From assembly GCA_023374025.1 (NCBI GenBank), contig SIJG01000082.1, positions 459,464 through 523,463 on the forward strand: 64,000 nt of DNA. Reading direction: 5' to 3'. Below are positions 21,131 to 33,218 of this stretch, one piece after another (position 1 is the stretch's first letter; each line of letters begins with the position of its first letter). The position numbers were made by a program, and so were the translations under genes. The notes beneath the pieces were generated by a model. That model had not been told where the DNA came from, searched no databases, and saw nothing but the letters and a program-made list of their open reading frames with translations. This stretch comes from Heterodera schachtii (Eukaryota > Nematoda > Chromadorea > Rhabditida > Heteroderidae).

Positions 21131-22799
21131 ATGGCTTCAATTAACACCAGTTCAAATGATCCGGTAACAAAATGAGAAAAATTTTAAATTAAAAATAAAC
21201 GAAAAACGATTTTCATAGTTTTATTTGGCATACCGTTTCGCCGGTCCGTCCGCCGATTTGATTGTGCCGGCCGTTGCGCTGTATTTAGTTGTTTTGGTTG
21301 GCATTGTTTTGAACGGCACAGTTTTAGTGGTCACATTCAAGTCCAGGCAAATGCCATGGCATTTTTAAACATTTTAATTTTATTTTAAATTAAATTTTAA
21401 TTAATTTCAGTTTAAATTTCCCATTTTTTAGTTCCCTCCGCGGCTCCGCCAATTTTTTGTTGGCATTGATTTGTCTTTGTGAATTGGTCCACCAAATTGG
21501 GCACACTTTTTTCTTGGTTGTTGTCATTTCGGGCACAAATTTTGTCAGTTTGCTTACTGCTGACTTATTTTTGACGGTAAATTTTGAATTTTATTTTGTT
21601 AAATTTTATTTAATTTTTTAATTTTTAGCCAACGATTTTTGGTTTGAATTGTGGCTTAATGGCAATGCTTTGTTCTGCGGTTGATCGACTTTTTTCAGTC
21701 ATTTCACCTATAAAGTGAGGAAGTTAACAGTTTTTGACTCAAAATTTAAAAAAAAGAGAATTATTTTCAACAGAATAACAAAACTTTTTTTTATAGGAAC
21801 ATTTTTTCATTGTCATTCTGAACAGAGAATGCTTTAAATTTCCAAAGTAAAAAAAAAAGCCGAAAAAGTATTAAACTTCGAAAAAATGGTAAAAATTGAA
21901 GCCTAAGTTTGGATATTTTTTATTTTATTATTTTTATTTATTTTTATATTTTTAGACACATGGACATTTTATTACAGTTCAAATATGTGTATCTGTTCAG
22001 TTATCTGCTAATTTGCATAATATATGGTGCATATTCATTGAATTATGTGCTCGTTTATGCATTTGAAAATGCGGGAAAGTATGGCGCAATTTAATTTAAA
22101 TTAATTTATTATTATTAGATTTCAAATTTATTTCAGTCCAACCACTGGATTGGTGGCCGAATCTTTTCTTCGCACAGTTGGATATAAATTCCTCGCCGGC
22201 ACATTCATTATTTCATTGTGTAGCACTTGCTGTTACGTATCCGTTTTTGTGATCATCCGACGCAAAAATTATGGCAATTTTTTTTGGCGTTTTGATTAAT
22301 AAAAAAATTTTAATTATTTTTTACAGTACGCCAACAGACGAACACTCGACTAATACGGTCATTAATCATCATTTTGACCATTAACATTGGCGGATATTTG
22401 TTCAATTTGGCCATATATCAATTTATTGAAGAATTTCATCATATGTTAGGGTAAATGAAAAAAAAGTATAAATTAAATTTCAAAAAATTAAAGCTCTCCA
22501 ATTCGAATTTGGCAATTCTCTTTTATTGCTGGCATTCTGTTAAATGCAGCGGCAGGATCAAATGCAATTGTCCTTTATTTAAACAGGTCATTATTGTCGA
22601 AGTAATTAATTAATTTTTAAATTTGTTATTATCGGTCTCATTTAATTATTTTTAATTACTTTTTAATTTAAAATGTTAATTTTATTTTTCTTCAAGCACT
22701 GATTATCGTCAACTGTTCAAAAAGGAATTAAAAATGTGCTTTGCATGTTTGCATACTGAAAATGGTCAACGAAATAATGAAAGAAATTCTTTTCTCTAA
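21131..22799 (+). CDS. srsx-like chemoreceptor G4 (class B), intact
   Basis: Exons 21131-21163, 21219-21346, 21432-21576, 21629-21714, 21956-22078, 22137-22273, 22327-22450, 22494-22586, 22697-22799 (TAA); 323 residues. Exon lengths match G3 exactly. Distinctive residues are FYLAYRFAG at the exon 2 start (the acceptor is followed by T, not C), LLAL in helix 2, and an acidic loop before helix 7 (EEFHHMLG). The C-terminus NERNSFL ends inside exon 9, so there is no tenth exon. Introns 2 and 6 use GC donors. G3 and G4 are the closest pair of class B in tandem orientation; the 3' flank of G4 preserves the empty site of the G3 transposon. Confidence 0.87.
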
Positions 22800-22804
22800 T
22801 TTTT

Positions 22805-24479
22805 ATTCACTCAAAATATCATTTTAATTCATTTATAACATAATTTATTTTATTTTTTCAATATTTGATTCAAAAAAGTATTTTTTTTTATAATTATTAA
22901 GGTAAGAAAAATGTTCTATCATAGCAGGGACTTTAATTGGTTATGGATTTTTTTTAAATCGCTCAAAAACAATTATTTTTTATTAGGGTTTACTGGTTTT
23001 AGTTTTTTTTTATTATGGGTTCATGAATTTTTTATGATTTAATGTGCAATTTTTCCGAAATTTTTTAATGAATTTTAATTCCGAGACGCAGCAATAGAAA
23101 AAAAAAATCAATTATGCATATATTTTAAGGGCTATTGTTACCTATCTAATGGCTAGAGACCGGACTTTCAGGTTTTTACCTATAAAAGTGCAAAAAAAAC
23201 GGAAAATACACCCCCTAAGAATCGACTCGACTTAAAATTTTTTTCAAAAAAACACACCTAAGAATCGACCCAAAAATTTTCAAATATACCCTTAAGAAAT
23301 GAAAAAATCATTTTCAAATTTTTTTAAATTTATTTTCTTGACCAGTTGCAATTGTGCGGGCGAAATTGATATAAAATTAGTCATTTTTGAATTTTTGTGC
23401 GTACAGACAGTAAATTTTTCCAATATGGCATATTTAGTTTCATTTAAATAAAATTTCCGTGAGTGATCGATCCATAAATATTGATTCTAGAGCATTTTCA
23501 GTCTAAATTTAAATTGATTTTATCATTAAATGATGTTAATTGTAAGTCTCATCCATGCTTTTTATCATCAAATTTTGTATCCAAAATTAAAAAAACTACT
23601 CAAAAAATAAATGAATTTCTCAAAAAAATTCTAATTTTTATCAATTTCGCTAGCCAACGGCAAACAAAATCATTTCAATGCTTTTTGGTGTAAACTTTTT
23701 TTTTCGTTCTCTAAGAATGACATAATTTCTGGATTTTCTTCGCGAAAATTTAAATTTTGCTTTAAGAGTTAAAAAGTCATGAAAAGTAAAAAAGAAAAAG
23801 AAAATTTTAAAATTGTTTGAATTTTTTCGAATAAGTCGCGCAACAAATTATAATTTACCTATTTTTTTATTAAAATTAAATTAATATAAAAATGAAAATT
23901 AGGTTTATCGATTGTTTTGTTGAAAACCGACTTGGCCCTGCGGTGCCGAACAATAATATGCCGCACAAAAAAGGGCACATTTCTCAGTTTTTCGAACAGC
24001 TCAATTTTGAAAAATAAGAGGTAGCTTAAAAAGATGTGGGATTTGAAAAAATGGAAACAGGATCAGAAGCCATAGAATCGATTCCTGGACCAGTTCCGCG
24101 TCGGGATCTCGATCCCGTGCAACTTTACTATTTAAAATTTGAAAAAAAATACAAAATAGAAATTTAATTTTATGAATTTTTTTTTCAAAAATTTCGAAAT
24201 TTATTTATTTTCAAAAATTCGGGATCGAAATGATATTTACTTTATGCGCATGGAATTTTAATTTATTTTTTAGTATTTTTCGGTATGTCAGAATTAATCA
24301 TTTTCCAAATTACCTACGCAATAAAAATTTATCAATAGACAAACGCATTTCAATTAAAAAGACATATATATCAAAAACATTATTTAATTATTTAAATAAC
24401 TATTTAAATTATGGAATGGTTTTGATGTTAGAGGTAAATGGAAATTTTTTTAAATTTTTATTGGAGACAATTTAATAAA
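22805..24479. other. Intergenic AT-rich DNA
   Basis: No gene supported. 23205-23300 contains two copies of a word like CACCCCCTAAGAATCGACTC that also occurs at 33115-33165 and, inverted, at 52915-53000, so part of this stretch is a dispersed repeat. Long frames here are AT-rich low-complexity translations. Confidence 0.4.
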
Positions 24480-24637
24480 AGAAAGTTTTGAATTTGATGA
24501 GAAAATTAATTCGCTTATTAAACGTGGGATTTTTAACATTCGAATCGGCAAATTTAGAAAAATGCTATAAAAGAAATATTTAAGTTCAGTTTAAAACACA
24601 CTAAAATTTCATAAATTGCCAGCAATTTGACCATAAA
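24480..24637 (+). promoter_or_regulatory. Conserved class C-type promoter block upstream of G5
   Basis: Matches the same position upstream of G6, G8 and G10: TTAAACGTGGGATTTTTAAC, then CGGCAAATTTAG, then a TATA-like CTATAAAAG at 24565-24573 and TTCAGTTTAAAACACACTAA. The TATA-like motif lies about 70 bases before the ATG. Conservation while flanking DNA diverges suggests a core promoter; no experimental support. Confidence 0.55.
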
Positions 24638-25756
24638 ATGTCCACAATTAACACCAGCTCAGACAATGCGGTAAAACAAAAATTAAAATATAAAAAAAGA
24701 AAAAATAAATATTTAAGAGAATAAAATTGCCTATAAACATTATTAAATTTTCAACTTAAATTAATGTTTTTAGCTTTATTTGGCCTACCATTCTGTCGGT
24801 CTGTCCGCCAATTTGATTGTACCGGCCGTTGCACTGAATTTGGTTGCATTTGTTGGCATTGTGTTGAACGGCACAGTTTTGATGGTCACTGTAAAATCCA
24901 TGTAAATGCCATGGCAATTTTAAATTTTTAGATTGCAATTTAATTAATTTCAATTTCCCTAAAATTTAGATTTCCTATTTTTCAGTTCCCTCCGCGGCTC
25001 CGCCAATTTTCTGATGGCACTGATTTGTCTTTGTGAATTGGTCCACCAAATTGGGCACTCTTTTTTCCTGGTTGTTGTCATTTCGGGCACAAATTTTGTC
25101 AGTTTACTCACCGCTAATTTAATTATGGCGGTAAATTTTTAAATTTTAAATATATTTTTTTCATTTTTCAAATTTTCAGCCTTCAATTTTTGCTTTTAAT
25201 TGTGACATAATGGCAATGTTTTGTGCTGCTTTTGACCGACTTTTTGCTGTAGCTTTGCCATTTAAGTATGGATGTAAACAATTAAAAAATATATATTTGA
25301 TTAACGAACATCCCCATAAACACTAATTAACCCTAATTAATACATTAATTGTTTATTTATTGTAATTTTTCATTTTTTAGACACTCCTCCATTTGTGCTA
25401 AATACAAATTCCCATATTTGCTTGGCCATCTTTTAATTTGTTTAATTTATGCTGCATTATTTCAGTATTATGTGCTCACTTTTGCATTCGAAAATGCGGG
25501 AAAGTACGGCGCAATTTAATTTAAAAATTAATTTTTTTTTTAATTTTTAGTCCTACCACTGGGATGATTGCCGATACTTTTCTTAGCCCAGAAGTCGGAT
25601 CAAAATTCTTAATTGGCACAACTGTTCTGAGCCTGAGCAGCATTCTTTGTTACATGTCCATTTTTGTGATTATCCGCTGCAAAAATGGCGGTAAATTATC
25701 CTAAACTTTTTTCCTTGGCATTTTTCGACAAAATGCCACATTTAAATATTTTACAG
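24638..25756 (+). pseudogene. srsx-like receptor G5, 3'-truncated by an insertion
   Basis: Exons 1-6 are intact and in frame: 24638-24670, 24774-24901, 24986-25130, 25180-25265, 25381-25503, 25551-25690. Exon 2 ends at a normal GT donor (CCAT|GTAAAT). The exon 7 acceptor TTTTACAG ends at 25756, but only two bases of exon 7 may follow before an AT-rich TACATATTTGG repeat begins. Exons 7-10, with helices 6 and 7 and the tail, are missing. Exon 6 is three bases longer than usual and its sequence (PEVGSKFLIGTTVLSLSS) is the most divergent in the window. The upstream coding part looks undecayed, so the break is probably recent. Confidence 0.8.
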
Positions 25757-26114
25757 TAAGTACATATTTGGTACATATTTTGGACTTTTTCGGACTTTTT
25801 CATACATTTTTTTTTACATATTTTGAGGATTTTTTACAGAAATTTTTCGAGATCCCAAAAAAATCCGAAATTTCGGCAAAGTTTTCGTACATATTTTCAT
25901 TTTTTTAAATATTTTGAGAAGTTTTGAAAATTTATAAAAATTTCTTATGGCTTTTTATGCCTATTTCAACCTTTCCGAAGATTTTTTTCGAAAAAATAAC
26001 CATTGTAAAATTTATTTACATATTTGGTACATATTTTGGATTTTTTTGTACATATTTCGGGATTTTTTTTTTTTTTTTTACATATTTTGACCATTTTTTA
26101 TACATATTTTTGGC
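25757..26114. mobile_element. AT-rich TACATATTT repeat element, truncated
   Basis: Repeats of TACATATTTTGG and TTTTTTTACATATTTTGA, ending TTTTGGCATCCCTAA. The end, reversed, gives TTAGGGATGCCA, close to the terminus of the 15228-15835 element (AGGGCTGCCA). The left boundary coincides with the start of exon 7 of G5. No target duplication can be seen because the far side of the receptor is lost. Confidence 0.5.
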
Positions 26115-27575
26115 ATCCCTAATCATTAAGTATTGTTATTACAAAAGGCCAAAATTATATAAAAGCTCATTCTGATTTTTTTTCAATTAAGTTTTCTAAA
26201 GGTTCAAAAAATTTGAAATTTTGCCAAATCCCTAAAAATAAATCTGCTTCTATATGGATTGTTTGTACGCTTGTTTCCATTTAATTCATTACACATTTAT
26301 GATTTCAACTAATAATTCAATGTTTCTCGTTTTTTTAAAGAAATCACAGAGAAAAAGACAAAATTAATCATTTGAATGTCTCTCTCCAACAAAATTCATG
26401 TGCGGACATTTCGCCAACTGCTGGACATCGCGGCCTACTGACATTTCACCAATGTACATCAGGCATTGCGCCGGGAACGGGTCGTTTCGGCGCCCATGTT
26501 TCGGCGCCAGCCCAAGCTTTTGGACTATGATTTCCGTTTCTACTTAAAATTCACAATTAACATTGAAGTACAAAAAATATTAAAAAATTTATTCTAATTG
26601 TTTTGAAAATTTTTAACTGTTACTTTGAAACATAATCCCCCCAAAAGAAAATGTTAAATTTAGTTTCAAAAAAAAATTCTATTTTTGGCTCTTTTCATAT
26701 ACTCGGAATTTAAATTTTCTTCAATTGTTCTCATTCAGAAGTTGCCATAGCATAACAATTTAAATTATTTATTTCATTTTTAATAAGAAAATGTGCAAGA
26801 ATTTATCTGTGCCATTTTTTGCATTTTGGCATTCCCAAGCTGAAAACTGATAATTTCATAAAATAAAAAATTAATCTTTCCCATTTATATTTATTTGAAA
26901 TGCAAATATTTAAATAATCAACAATTAGTTATTGTCCAATTATATTGTCCTAAAAAACATTTTTTGTGCGGAACTTTGAAAACCCGAAATCTGTTTCAAA
27001 TCTTCACAATTTTAACACTGAAGTACAAAAATAATAAAAATTTTGAAAATTTATTCAAATTAATTTAAAAATTTTTAACTGTGACTTTGTTAACCCTCCC
27101 AAAAGAAACTGTTAAATTTAGTTTCAAAAAAAAAATTTCTATTTTTGCCTCTTTAAATTAGAGCGGCTAATTTGGACAAAGAAAACACTTCTGTCGTACC
27201 GAAAAAAGAGTAATTTCTTGCAATATATTAAGGCAATTAAACAAATTACAACTAAAAAAGTCAATCTTTTTCCCATTTATTTACCTGAAATGAAAATATT
27301 TAAATAATCAACAATTAGTTATTGTCCAATTATATTTCGGGAACCGGGAACCGAGACTCTCGCACATCCCTACCAATCTTGCACTTTTCCTACTTCGTCC
27401 ATAGCACCACCTCAAAAATCGGAATTTTAGGCCTAAGGAAATCCATTTCCTGGGTTTGTTCAATTTATATTAATTCCCTAACCTTTGCAATTGCCTGTTT
27501 TGAGCTTATTTTCACTAGCGGAAAAATTACAAAATTGATTTTTCCTTTGCTATAGCTTAAAATGTATTCATTTTT
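26115..27575. repeat. Intergenic; diverged copies of a dispersed repeat
   Basis: 26520-26760 and 26990-27180 share TTAAATTTAGTTTCAAAAAA and neighbouring words, also seen near 28090, so a roughly 250-bp unit occurs three times. A short GTTTCGGCGCC pair at 26485-26510 matches the ends of the MULE elements at 42098 and 53443. No gene seen. Confidence 0.4.
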
Positions 27576-27645
27576 ATATTGGATTTGAACCCCGGACCTC
27601 CAAAAATGCAAATTTAACCAATTGAGCCACCAATTTTGGTGATTT
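27576..27645 (-). pseudogene. tRNA-like sequence
   Basis: Minus strand TGGCTCAATTGGTTAAAT (A-box-like) followed by GGTTCAAATCC (B box) at tRNA spacing. The acceptor and T stems do not pair well, so this is a tRNA-derived relic rather than a gene. Confidence 0.35.
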
Positions 27646-29394
27646 TTCAAAATCAACATTTAAACCTGTCAAGCTTACAAATGGCATGTGACCCCAGGTT
27701 TAAAGAATCCCATGAGAATTAATTAATAATTCGAGAAAAGAAACGGGCACGAAAATTGGATGCCAACTTTTAGATTAATTATACTGACAAAAAGTGCATG
27801 GGAAAAAATGGAAATTTTAATTGCCCTCGTTTAACATTGGAAAGTGTGAAAATATCTAAAAAAAAAAAAAGATTTTTCTGTGAAAATTTAATTCGTTCAT
27901 TTGAGTTTTCTCAGCGAATACAATTTTTAAAAATTTCCAATGAATTAAATAAACGGAAAAAATGAAACAATTTCCGTTTCAACTTAAAATTAACAAACAC
28001 ATTAAATTATAAAAAGTAAAGTTTAATTTGAAAATTTGTTTTGATTATTTTAAAATTTTATGATTAACTTTTCCAAAAAGAAATTGTTAAATTTAGTTTC
28101 AATTAAATTCCTTTTTTTTTTTTACTTTTTCCATTCACTTGGAATTTAATTTTCTTCAATTGTTCACATCCAGAAATTGCCATAGAATTCATTGTTTTGG
28201 CTTAAATTGTTTCCAATTAAATTCAATTAATTTGCTTTTGAGATACAATGATAAAAATTGTATTTCGTTTTTAATGACAGTTTAAATGTCCTTATTTGTA
28301 ATGTGGACATTTAAAATGATTTTGACTTACCGAAAAACATAAACAAACAATTAAATAGAGCAAAGATTTTTTTTTCAAATTTAACAAATTAAAAATATGT
28401 TCAATAAATTTATCTGTGCCAAGTTTTTTATGGTTTTATACTTTTTTTGCTTTGTTTATTTTTAATAACTAAATAAAATTCAAAAAATTAAATCTATTAA
28501 TTAATAATAACCCTTAGCATTAATAATACAGATTTTAGCTGCAGATTTTTTCATCTGCAGAACTATCTTAGCCGGTAGTAGCCTTAGCTTAGAGCTGATG
28601 CTGTTTACCAAAAGTATAGTGGCATATCCCGAAAATGACTTGAAAACGGGAAAATTTCTTAGAAAATTCGTAGGGGGTTGGAAAAATTTTTTGGAAAAAA
28701 ATGATTAAGGTCCATTTAAAAGCGCACAAAATTCCCTATAAACCTCGGCCTTTAAAATACATTTAAATTATTTCTCATAATTGAACTAAATTAATTGCAC
28801 TTTTTCTCTGTCATCGTTTCAGGTTTTTTTTCATTCATTTTTTTAGCAAATAAACACATAAAATTACTATTTTAGTTAAAAAAACAAATTTTTCCACTTT
28901 TATACACCGTGAAATGAAATTTGAAAAAAAAAAAAACAAAAATTCATTTCCGATATTTCCTCGTCCGGCATTTCTGTTCCTTTTTTTTTTGCTTTTTTAT
29001 TTTTTTCTAGGAATTTTTTTTGTTCCTTTTTTGATTTTTTTAATTTTTTATTAGAAATTTCTCGGTTGGCTATCCCGGTTGAAAATCCAGGTCCCGGTCC
29101 CGGCCTTTCTGGTCCCGGAAATTCCCGGGCACTGTTTTGCCCAAAAATTCCCGGTCCCATGGCACACTAATGAGAAGCATTGTACAAAAATAAAACACCG
29201 GCGTGAGAACATTACGCCAAAAGTCATGCTCCTAAAATAAGCCGTGAAAAAAATATGGGAAATTTAAAAAAAGTATAGGAAAATGAGTACGGTAGGATGC
29301 CAATTTTGGAATGATATTGACATTAGGTACATGGAATTTTTTTATTTTTTTATTGGAGACAATTTATGAAATGAAAGTTTTGAATGTGCTGGGA
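27646..29394. other. Intergenic AT-rich DNA with a GGGACC-rich patch
   Basis: The third copy of the dispersed repeat lies near 27960-28200. At 29070-29160 GC-rich words (GGTCCCGGTCCCGGCC, AATTCCCGGGC, CCCGGTCCC) resemble half of the 50446 MITE. No gene supported. Confidence 0.4.
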
Positions 29395-29554
29395 AAATTA
29401 TGTCGCCGCACATTAAACGTAGTATATTTTATTATGCAAATTCAAAATGGCAAAATTAATTAAATAAATTGGAGAAAAATGCTATAAAAGAAATATTTAA
29501 CTTCAGTTTAAAACACACTAAAATTTCATAAATTGCCACCAAATTGACCATAAA
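29395..29554 (+). promoter_or_regulatory. Conserved promoter block upstream of G6
   Basis: Contains GCACATTAAACGTAG, a TATA-like CTATAAAAG at 29482-29490 and CTTCAGTTTAAAACACACTA, the same order as upstream of G5 and G8. From the TATA motif to the ATG the G5 and G6 blocks are nearly identical; the upstream half is more diverged here. Confidence 0.55.
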
Positions 29555-31281
29555 ATGTCCTCAATTAACGCCAGCTCAGACAATGCGGTAAAACAAAAAT
29601 TAAAATATAAAAAAAGAAAAAATAAATATTTAAGAGAATAAAATTGCCTATAAACATTATAATTTTGAATATAAATTAATATTTCCAGCTTTATTTGGCC
29701 TACCGTTCTGCCGGTCCGTCCGCCGATTTGATTGTGCCGGCCGTTGCGATATATTTGGTTGCGTTGGTTGGCATTGTGTTGAACGGCACAGTTTTAGTGG
29801 TCACTGTCAAATCCAAGTAAATGCCATGGCATTTTTAATTTTTATTTTCAATTTCTCATTTTTCAGTTCCCTCCGTGGCTCCGTTAATTTTCTGATGGCA
29901 CTGATTTGTCTTTGTGAATTGGTCCACCAAATTGGGCACACTTTTTTCCTAATTGTTGTCATTTCGGGCACAAATTTTGTCAGTTTGCTCACTGCTGACT
30001 TAATTATGACGGTAAATTTTTAATTGTTTTTATTTTAATTTTTAATTTGCAATTTTTTAGCCATTGACTTTTGCTTTGAATTGTGGCTTAATGGCAATGT
30101 TTTGTTCTGCTTTTGATCGTCTTTTTGCTGTTGCATTGCCATTTAAGTACGGATGGAAATTAATTAATATTTGATTTATTTATTACTAAATTTATTATTA
30201 TTATTATTATTTTTCATTTTTTAGACACTCCTCCATTTGTGCAAATTACAAATTACCGTATTTGATTGGCCATCTGTTCATTTGCACAATTTATGGTGCA
30301 TTAATTCAATATTTTGTGCTTGATTATGCATTCGAAAATGCGGGAAAGTATGGCGCAATTCAAAAATAATTAAATTTAATTAATTTTAAATTTATTTTAG
30401 TCCAACCACTGCTTTTGTGGCCGAATCTTTGCTGGGCCCCGTTGGTTATAAATTCTTCGCTGGCACATTCATTATTTCATTTTGTAGCACTTGCTGTTAT
30501 GTGTCAATTTTTGTGATCATTCGATGCAAAAATGGCGGTAAATTTTGGCATTCATTTCTTTGGCATTTTAATTTGTGCCAAAATTCAATTCAAAATACTT
30601 TTACAGTAACCCAACAGACGAACACACGAATTTTACGATCATTGGTCATAATTTTGTTGATTAACATTGGAGGATATTTGTTCACGTTGGCCATGTATCA
30701 GTTTCTGTATGCATTTGGCTCACTTTTGGGGTAAATATAATAATGATAATTATTATTATTTTTTACATTTTTAAATTTAAATTAACAATTTTTAAGTTCC
30801 CCAATTCGTGCATGGCAATTCGGTTTTATTGCTGGCATTTTGTTGAATGCTTCTGCCGGATCAAATGCAATTGTCCTTTATTTTAACAGGTTATTATTAT
30901 CGAGCGAATTAATAAAATTAATTATTATTCATCATTAGCGGACTAATTAATTATCATTTAATTTAAAATGAATTTTTTTTTAATTTAAAATTAATTTTTT
31001 AAGCACTGAATATCGCCAAGTGTTCAAAAAAGAATTCCGTTCATTGTTTGGTCGTCTCAGAAAAAATAATGGTAACATTTTTAAAAATTAAAAATTTATC
31101 TTTTTTCATTTTATTTTTAATTTAATTAAATTTTTTACCCTAATCTTTTTTAGTTGTTCAAACAATTGGTATGGCACAAATGTGCAATGTCAACCCAAGC
31201 AACAACAACAACATCAATGTTATCCGTTCAAGTCAAATGACAATTATAAGAAATGTGAATACCATCCAAATCCGTCATTAA
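29555..31281 (+). CDS. srsx-like chemoreceptor G6 (class C), intact
   Basis: Ten exons, 354 residues: 29555-29587, 29689-29816, 29867-30011, 30061-30146, 30225-30347, 30401-30537, 30607-30730, 30797-30889, 31004-31071, 31154-31281 (TAA). All introns are GT-AG, including intron 2. Approximate helices: 24-46 (GIVLNGTVL), 58-80, 90-120 followed by DRL at 121-123, 141-163, 190-214, 230-252 and 262-286 (ASAGSNAIVLYFN). The intracellular tail reads TEYRQVFKKEFRS then a basic stretch, then an Asn-rich final exon (NPSNNNNINVIRSSQ) ending QIRH. This is the cleanest complete model and the reference for class C. Expected role: chemosensory G-protein-coupled receptor; the ligand cannot be inferred. Confidence 0.9.
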
Positions 31282-31884
31282 TTTTATTAATTCATTTTTA
31301 GTGAAAAATAATGAAAATAATTTTGAAAATACCGGTTTTTGATGTCCCAAACTCAAAATGGCCTAAAAACCATCGTAATCGATTTAAAATGAGCCCAAAA
31401 CGATGAGAAAAATGTAAAAATTTCCTTCATTTTTGGTTGTTGATAACTGAGTCCCTGTTAAAAGTGGACACTTCAGTACCCGATTTTTTTACACGAAAAA
31501 TGGCAAGCAAGCCTCCCTCTTATTTTGAATTTGTCACATCATTTTGGGCCAGTTTTAAAATTTTGAGTTTGGGACCTCAAACCAATGTTTACCAATAATT
31601 TTCATTAATTGTTTAAATTCAAATTCACCGATTAGCAAAAAAAAAAAAAGAAAAGAAAAGAATAATAACTTTTTATTTCATAATTTAATTTAAAAATTAA
31701 ATTTAAAAATTAAATTGTTGTGATAAAAGTGGAAAAACAACTGAATGAATGGCTCTCGGAAAATGCGTCAATGGACAAATGCGTCAGTAATATTGATTGC
31801 ATTTCTGAAATAAAGTACTAAATCATTAATAGAGATGTCAATTTTATGTAAATATATATTTTTTTATTTTACATATTTCATTTC
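31282..31884. other. 3' flank of G6 with an AT-rich transposon end
   Basis: No gene. 31828-31855 carries AGAGATGTCAATTTTATGTA, resembling the ends of the AT-rich element family (15228, 61912). Words around ACTGAGTCCCTGTTAAAAGT (31450) recur at 34180 near the 3' end of G7. Confidence 0.4.
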
Positions 31885-32274
31885 AGCCAGGGAGTTTAGG
31901 TTTGGGAGCGAATCACTGGGTGTGGTCAGATAAGTGACCAGGACCGTTTCAATAACGTCCTTTCCTGGTACGTCCTCCCCTTTTAACTTTCGAAAAGCCT
32001 TCTTAACACTCCAGTTGTCCATTAGACATTGTATGTATGATGCTGAAAAGAAATGTGTAATAATTCCGTTTGCCGTTATAAATTTGGCAAAATCATTGGT
32101 TGGCAGTTTTGGACAAAATATTCAATTTCTGAATACAATTTTGGTAAATATACATGTTTTCGAGCCAACTGCTTCATTCGCTTGATGCCTGAATGCCTTG
32201 GTGAAGCTGTTCCATGATTTTCTGCTGACAGACTTTTAGGATCATGATTCTGTCGTCATACATTAGACATCCTT

Positions 32275-32630
32275 GGCTCTTATATGGTTTGTCCCCCATA
32301 AATTTTTTGAAAAATTATAATATTATAATTAATAAAGAGTCGGGTAGAACACCTTTTCTTATGTTTTCGAGGTCGCTGATCACGAATCCGGCATCCATTT
32401 CGACACATTTGGAACCCCGAACCCGAATTCGAACAAAAATCAAAAATTTAATTTCCAACAACACTTAAGTTTTTGACTTTTTGTTCGAGTTCTGGATTCG
32501 AAATGGGTCGAAACGGATGTCAAATTCTTAGTCAACGACCCCGAAAACTTAAGGAAACCTGTTCTACCCGACTCTTTATAAATTGTAAGTTTTTCAAAAA
32601 AATTATGGGGGACAAACCATATAAGAGCCG
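32275..32630. mobile_element. Foldback/palindromic element inside the Gypsy remnant
   Basis: Almost the whole 356 bp folds on itself. The left arm begins GGCTCTTATATGGTTTGTCC and the right arm ends with its complement. Inner arms pair from TTTTCGAGGTCGCTGATCAC to near the centre at about 32455. Flanks ACATCCTT (32267-32274) and GCATCCTT (32631-32638) look like an 8-bp target duplication with one mismatch; a 9-bp reading is also possible. Related arm sequence occurs at 42285 and 47830. Confidence 0.7.
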
Positions 32631-32852
32631 GCATCCTTTAATAATAGACAGGTCATCTTTTCTTCGGCTGAGCAGTTGGATAGTCTCAGTTTCCTGCTCC
32701 AGCAAATCACTTTTCTGCCAATTTGATCTGACGAACTGTGTTGCCGTTTTAATTGATTGGTCCTTTTTAGACGCTGCTGTCAAATCGACAAATTTGATAG
32801 GAGGCAACTTTTTCAAATTAAAATTTAAAATTGATGTCAGAGGGCTTTCAAC

Positions 32853-33218
32853 CAAGGGCGTAGGCAGGGGGGGGGCTGAGGGGGCTAAAGCCCCCCGAAA
32901 CCCAAAAAGTACAATTTTCAGTAAATTTTTTTGAAATTTTAAGCAATTTTCTTAACAAAATTGCATTAAAATACTCAAAAATTTTCCCGGCGGGCGCCTA
33001 TCGGCACCGCCGGACCCTCACTTTGCCATATTTTTGAAAAATATTATTTTTTTGGCGAAAAAACGGCGAAAAATTTTGCAAAATACACTCCATAATTCGG
33101 GATTTCAAAAAACCAAAAATGCACCCCTAAAAATCGACTTAAAAAAGAAAAATACACCCCTAAAATCGAATTTTTGACTTAAGCCCCCCCCCAAGCCAAG
33201 GGTCTGGCTACGCCCTTG
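32853..33218. mobile_element. hAT-type MITE with CAAGGGCGTAG ends
   Basis: 366 bp, ends CAAGGGCGTAG and CTACGCCCTTG, flanked by a perfect 8-bp duplication CTTTCAAC (32845-32852 and 33219-33226). Subterminal C and G runs (GGGGGGGGGCTGAGGGGGC, AAGCCCCCCCC) follow both ends. The interior contains one inverted copy of the dispersed GGCGGTGCC hairpin (32986-33016) and no coding sequence. An 8-bp duplication is the hAT signature. Confidence 0.85.

Noticed and set aside
23481..24475. AT-rich open frames of 70-83 codons
   Set aside because: Composition is that of random AT-rich DNA (Phe, Ile, Lys, Asn); no splice sites, no similarity to repeats that code.
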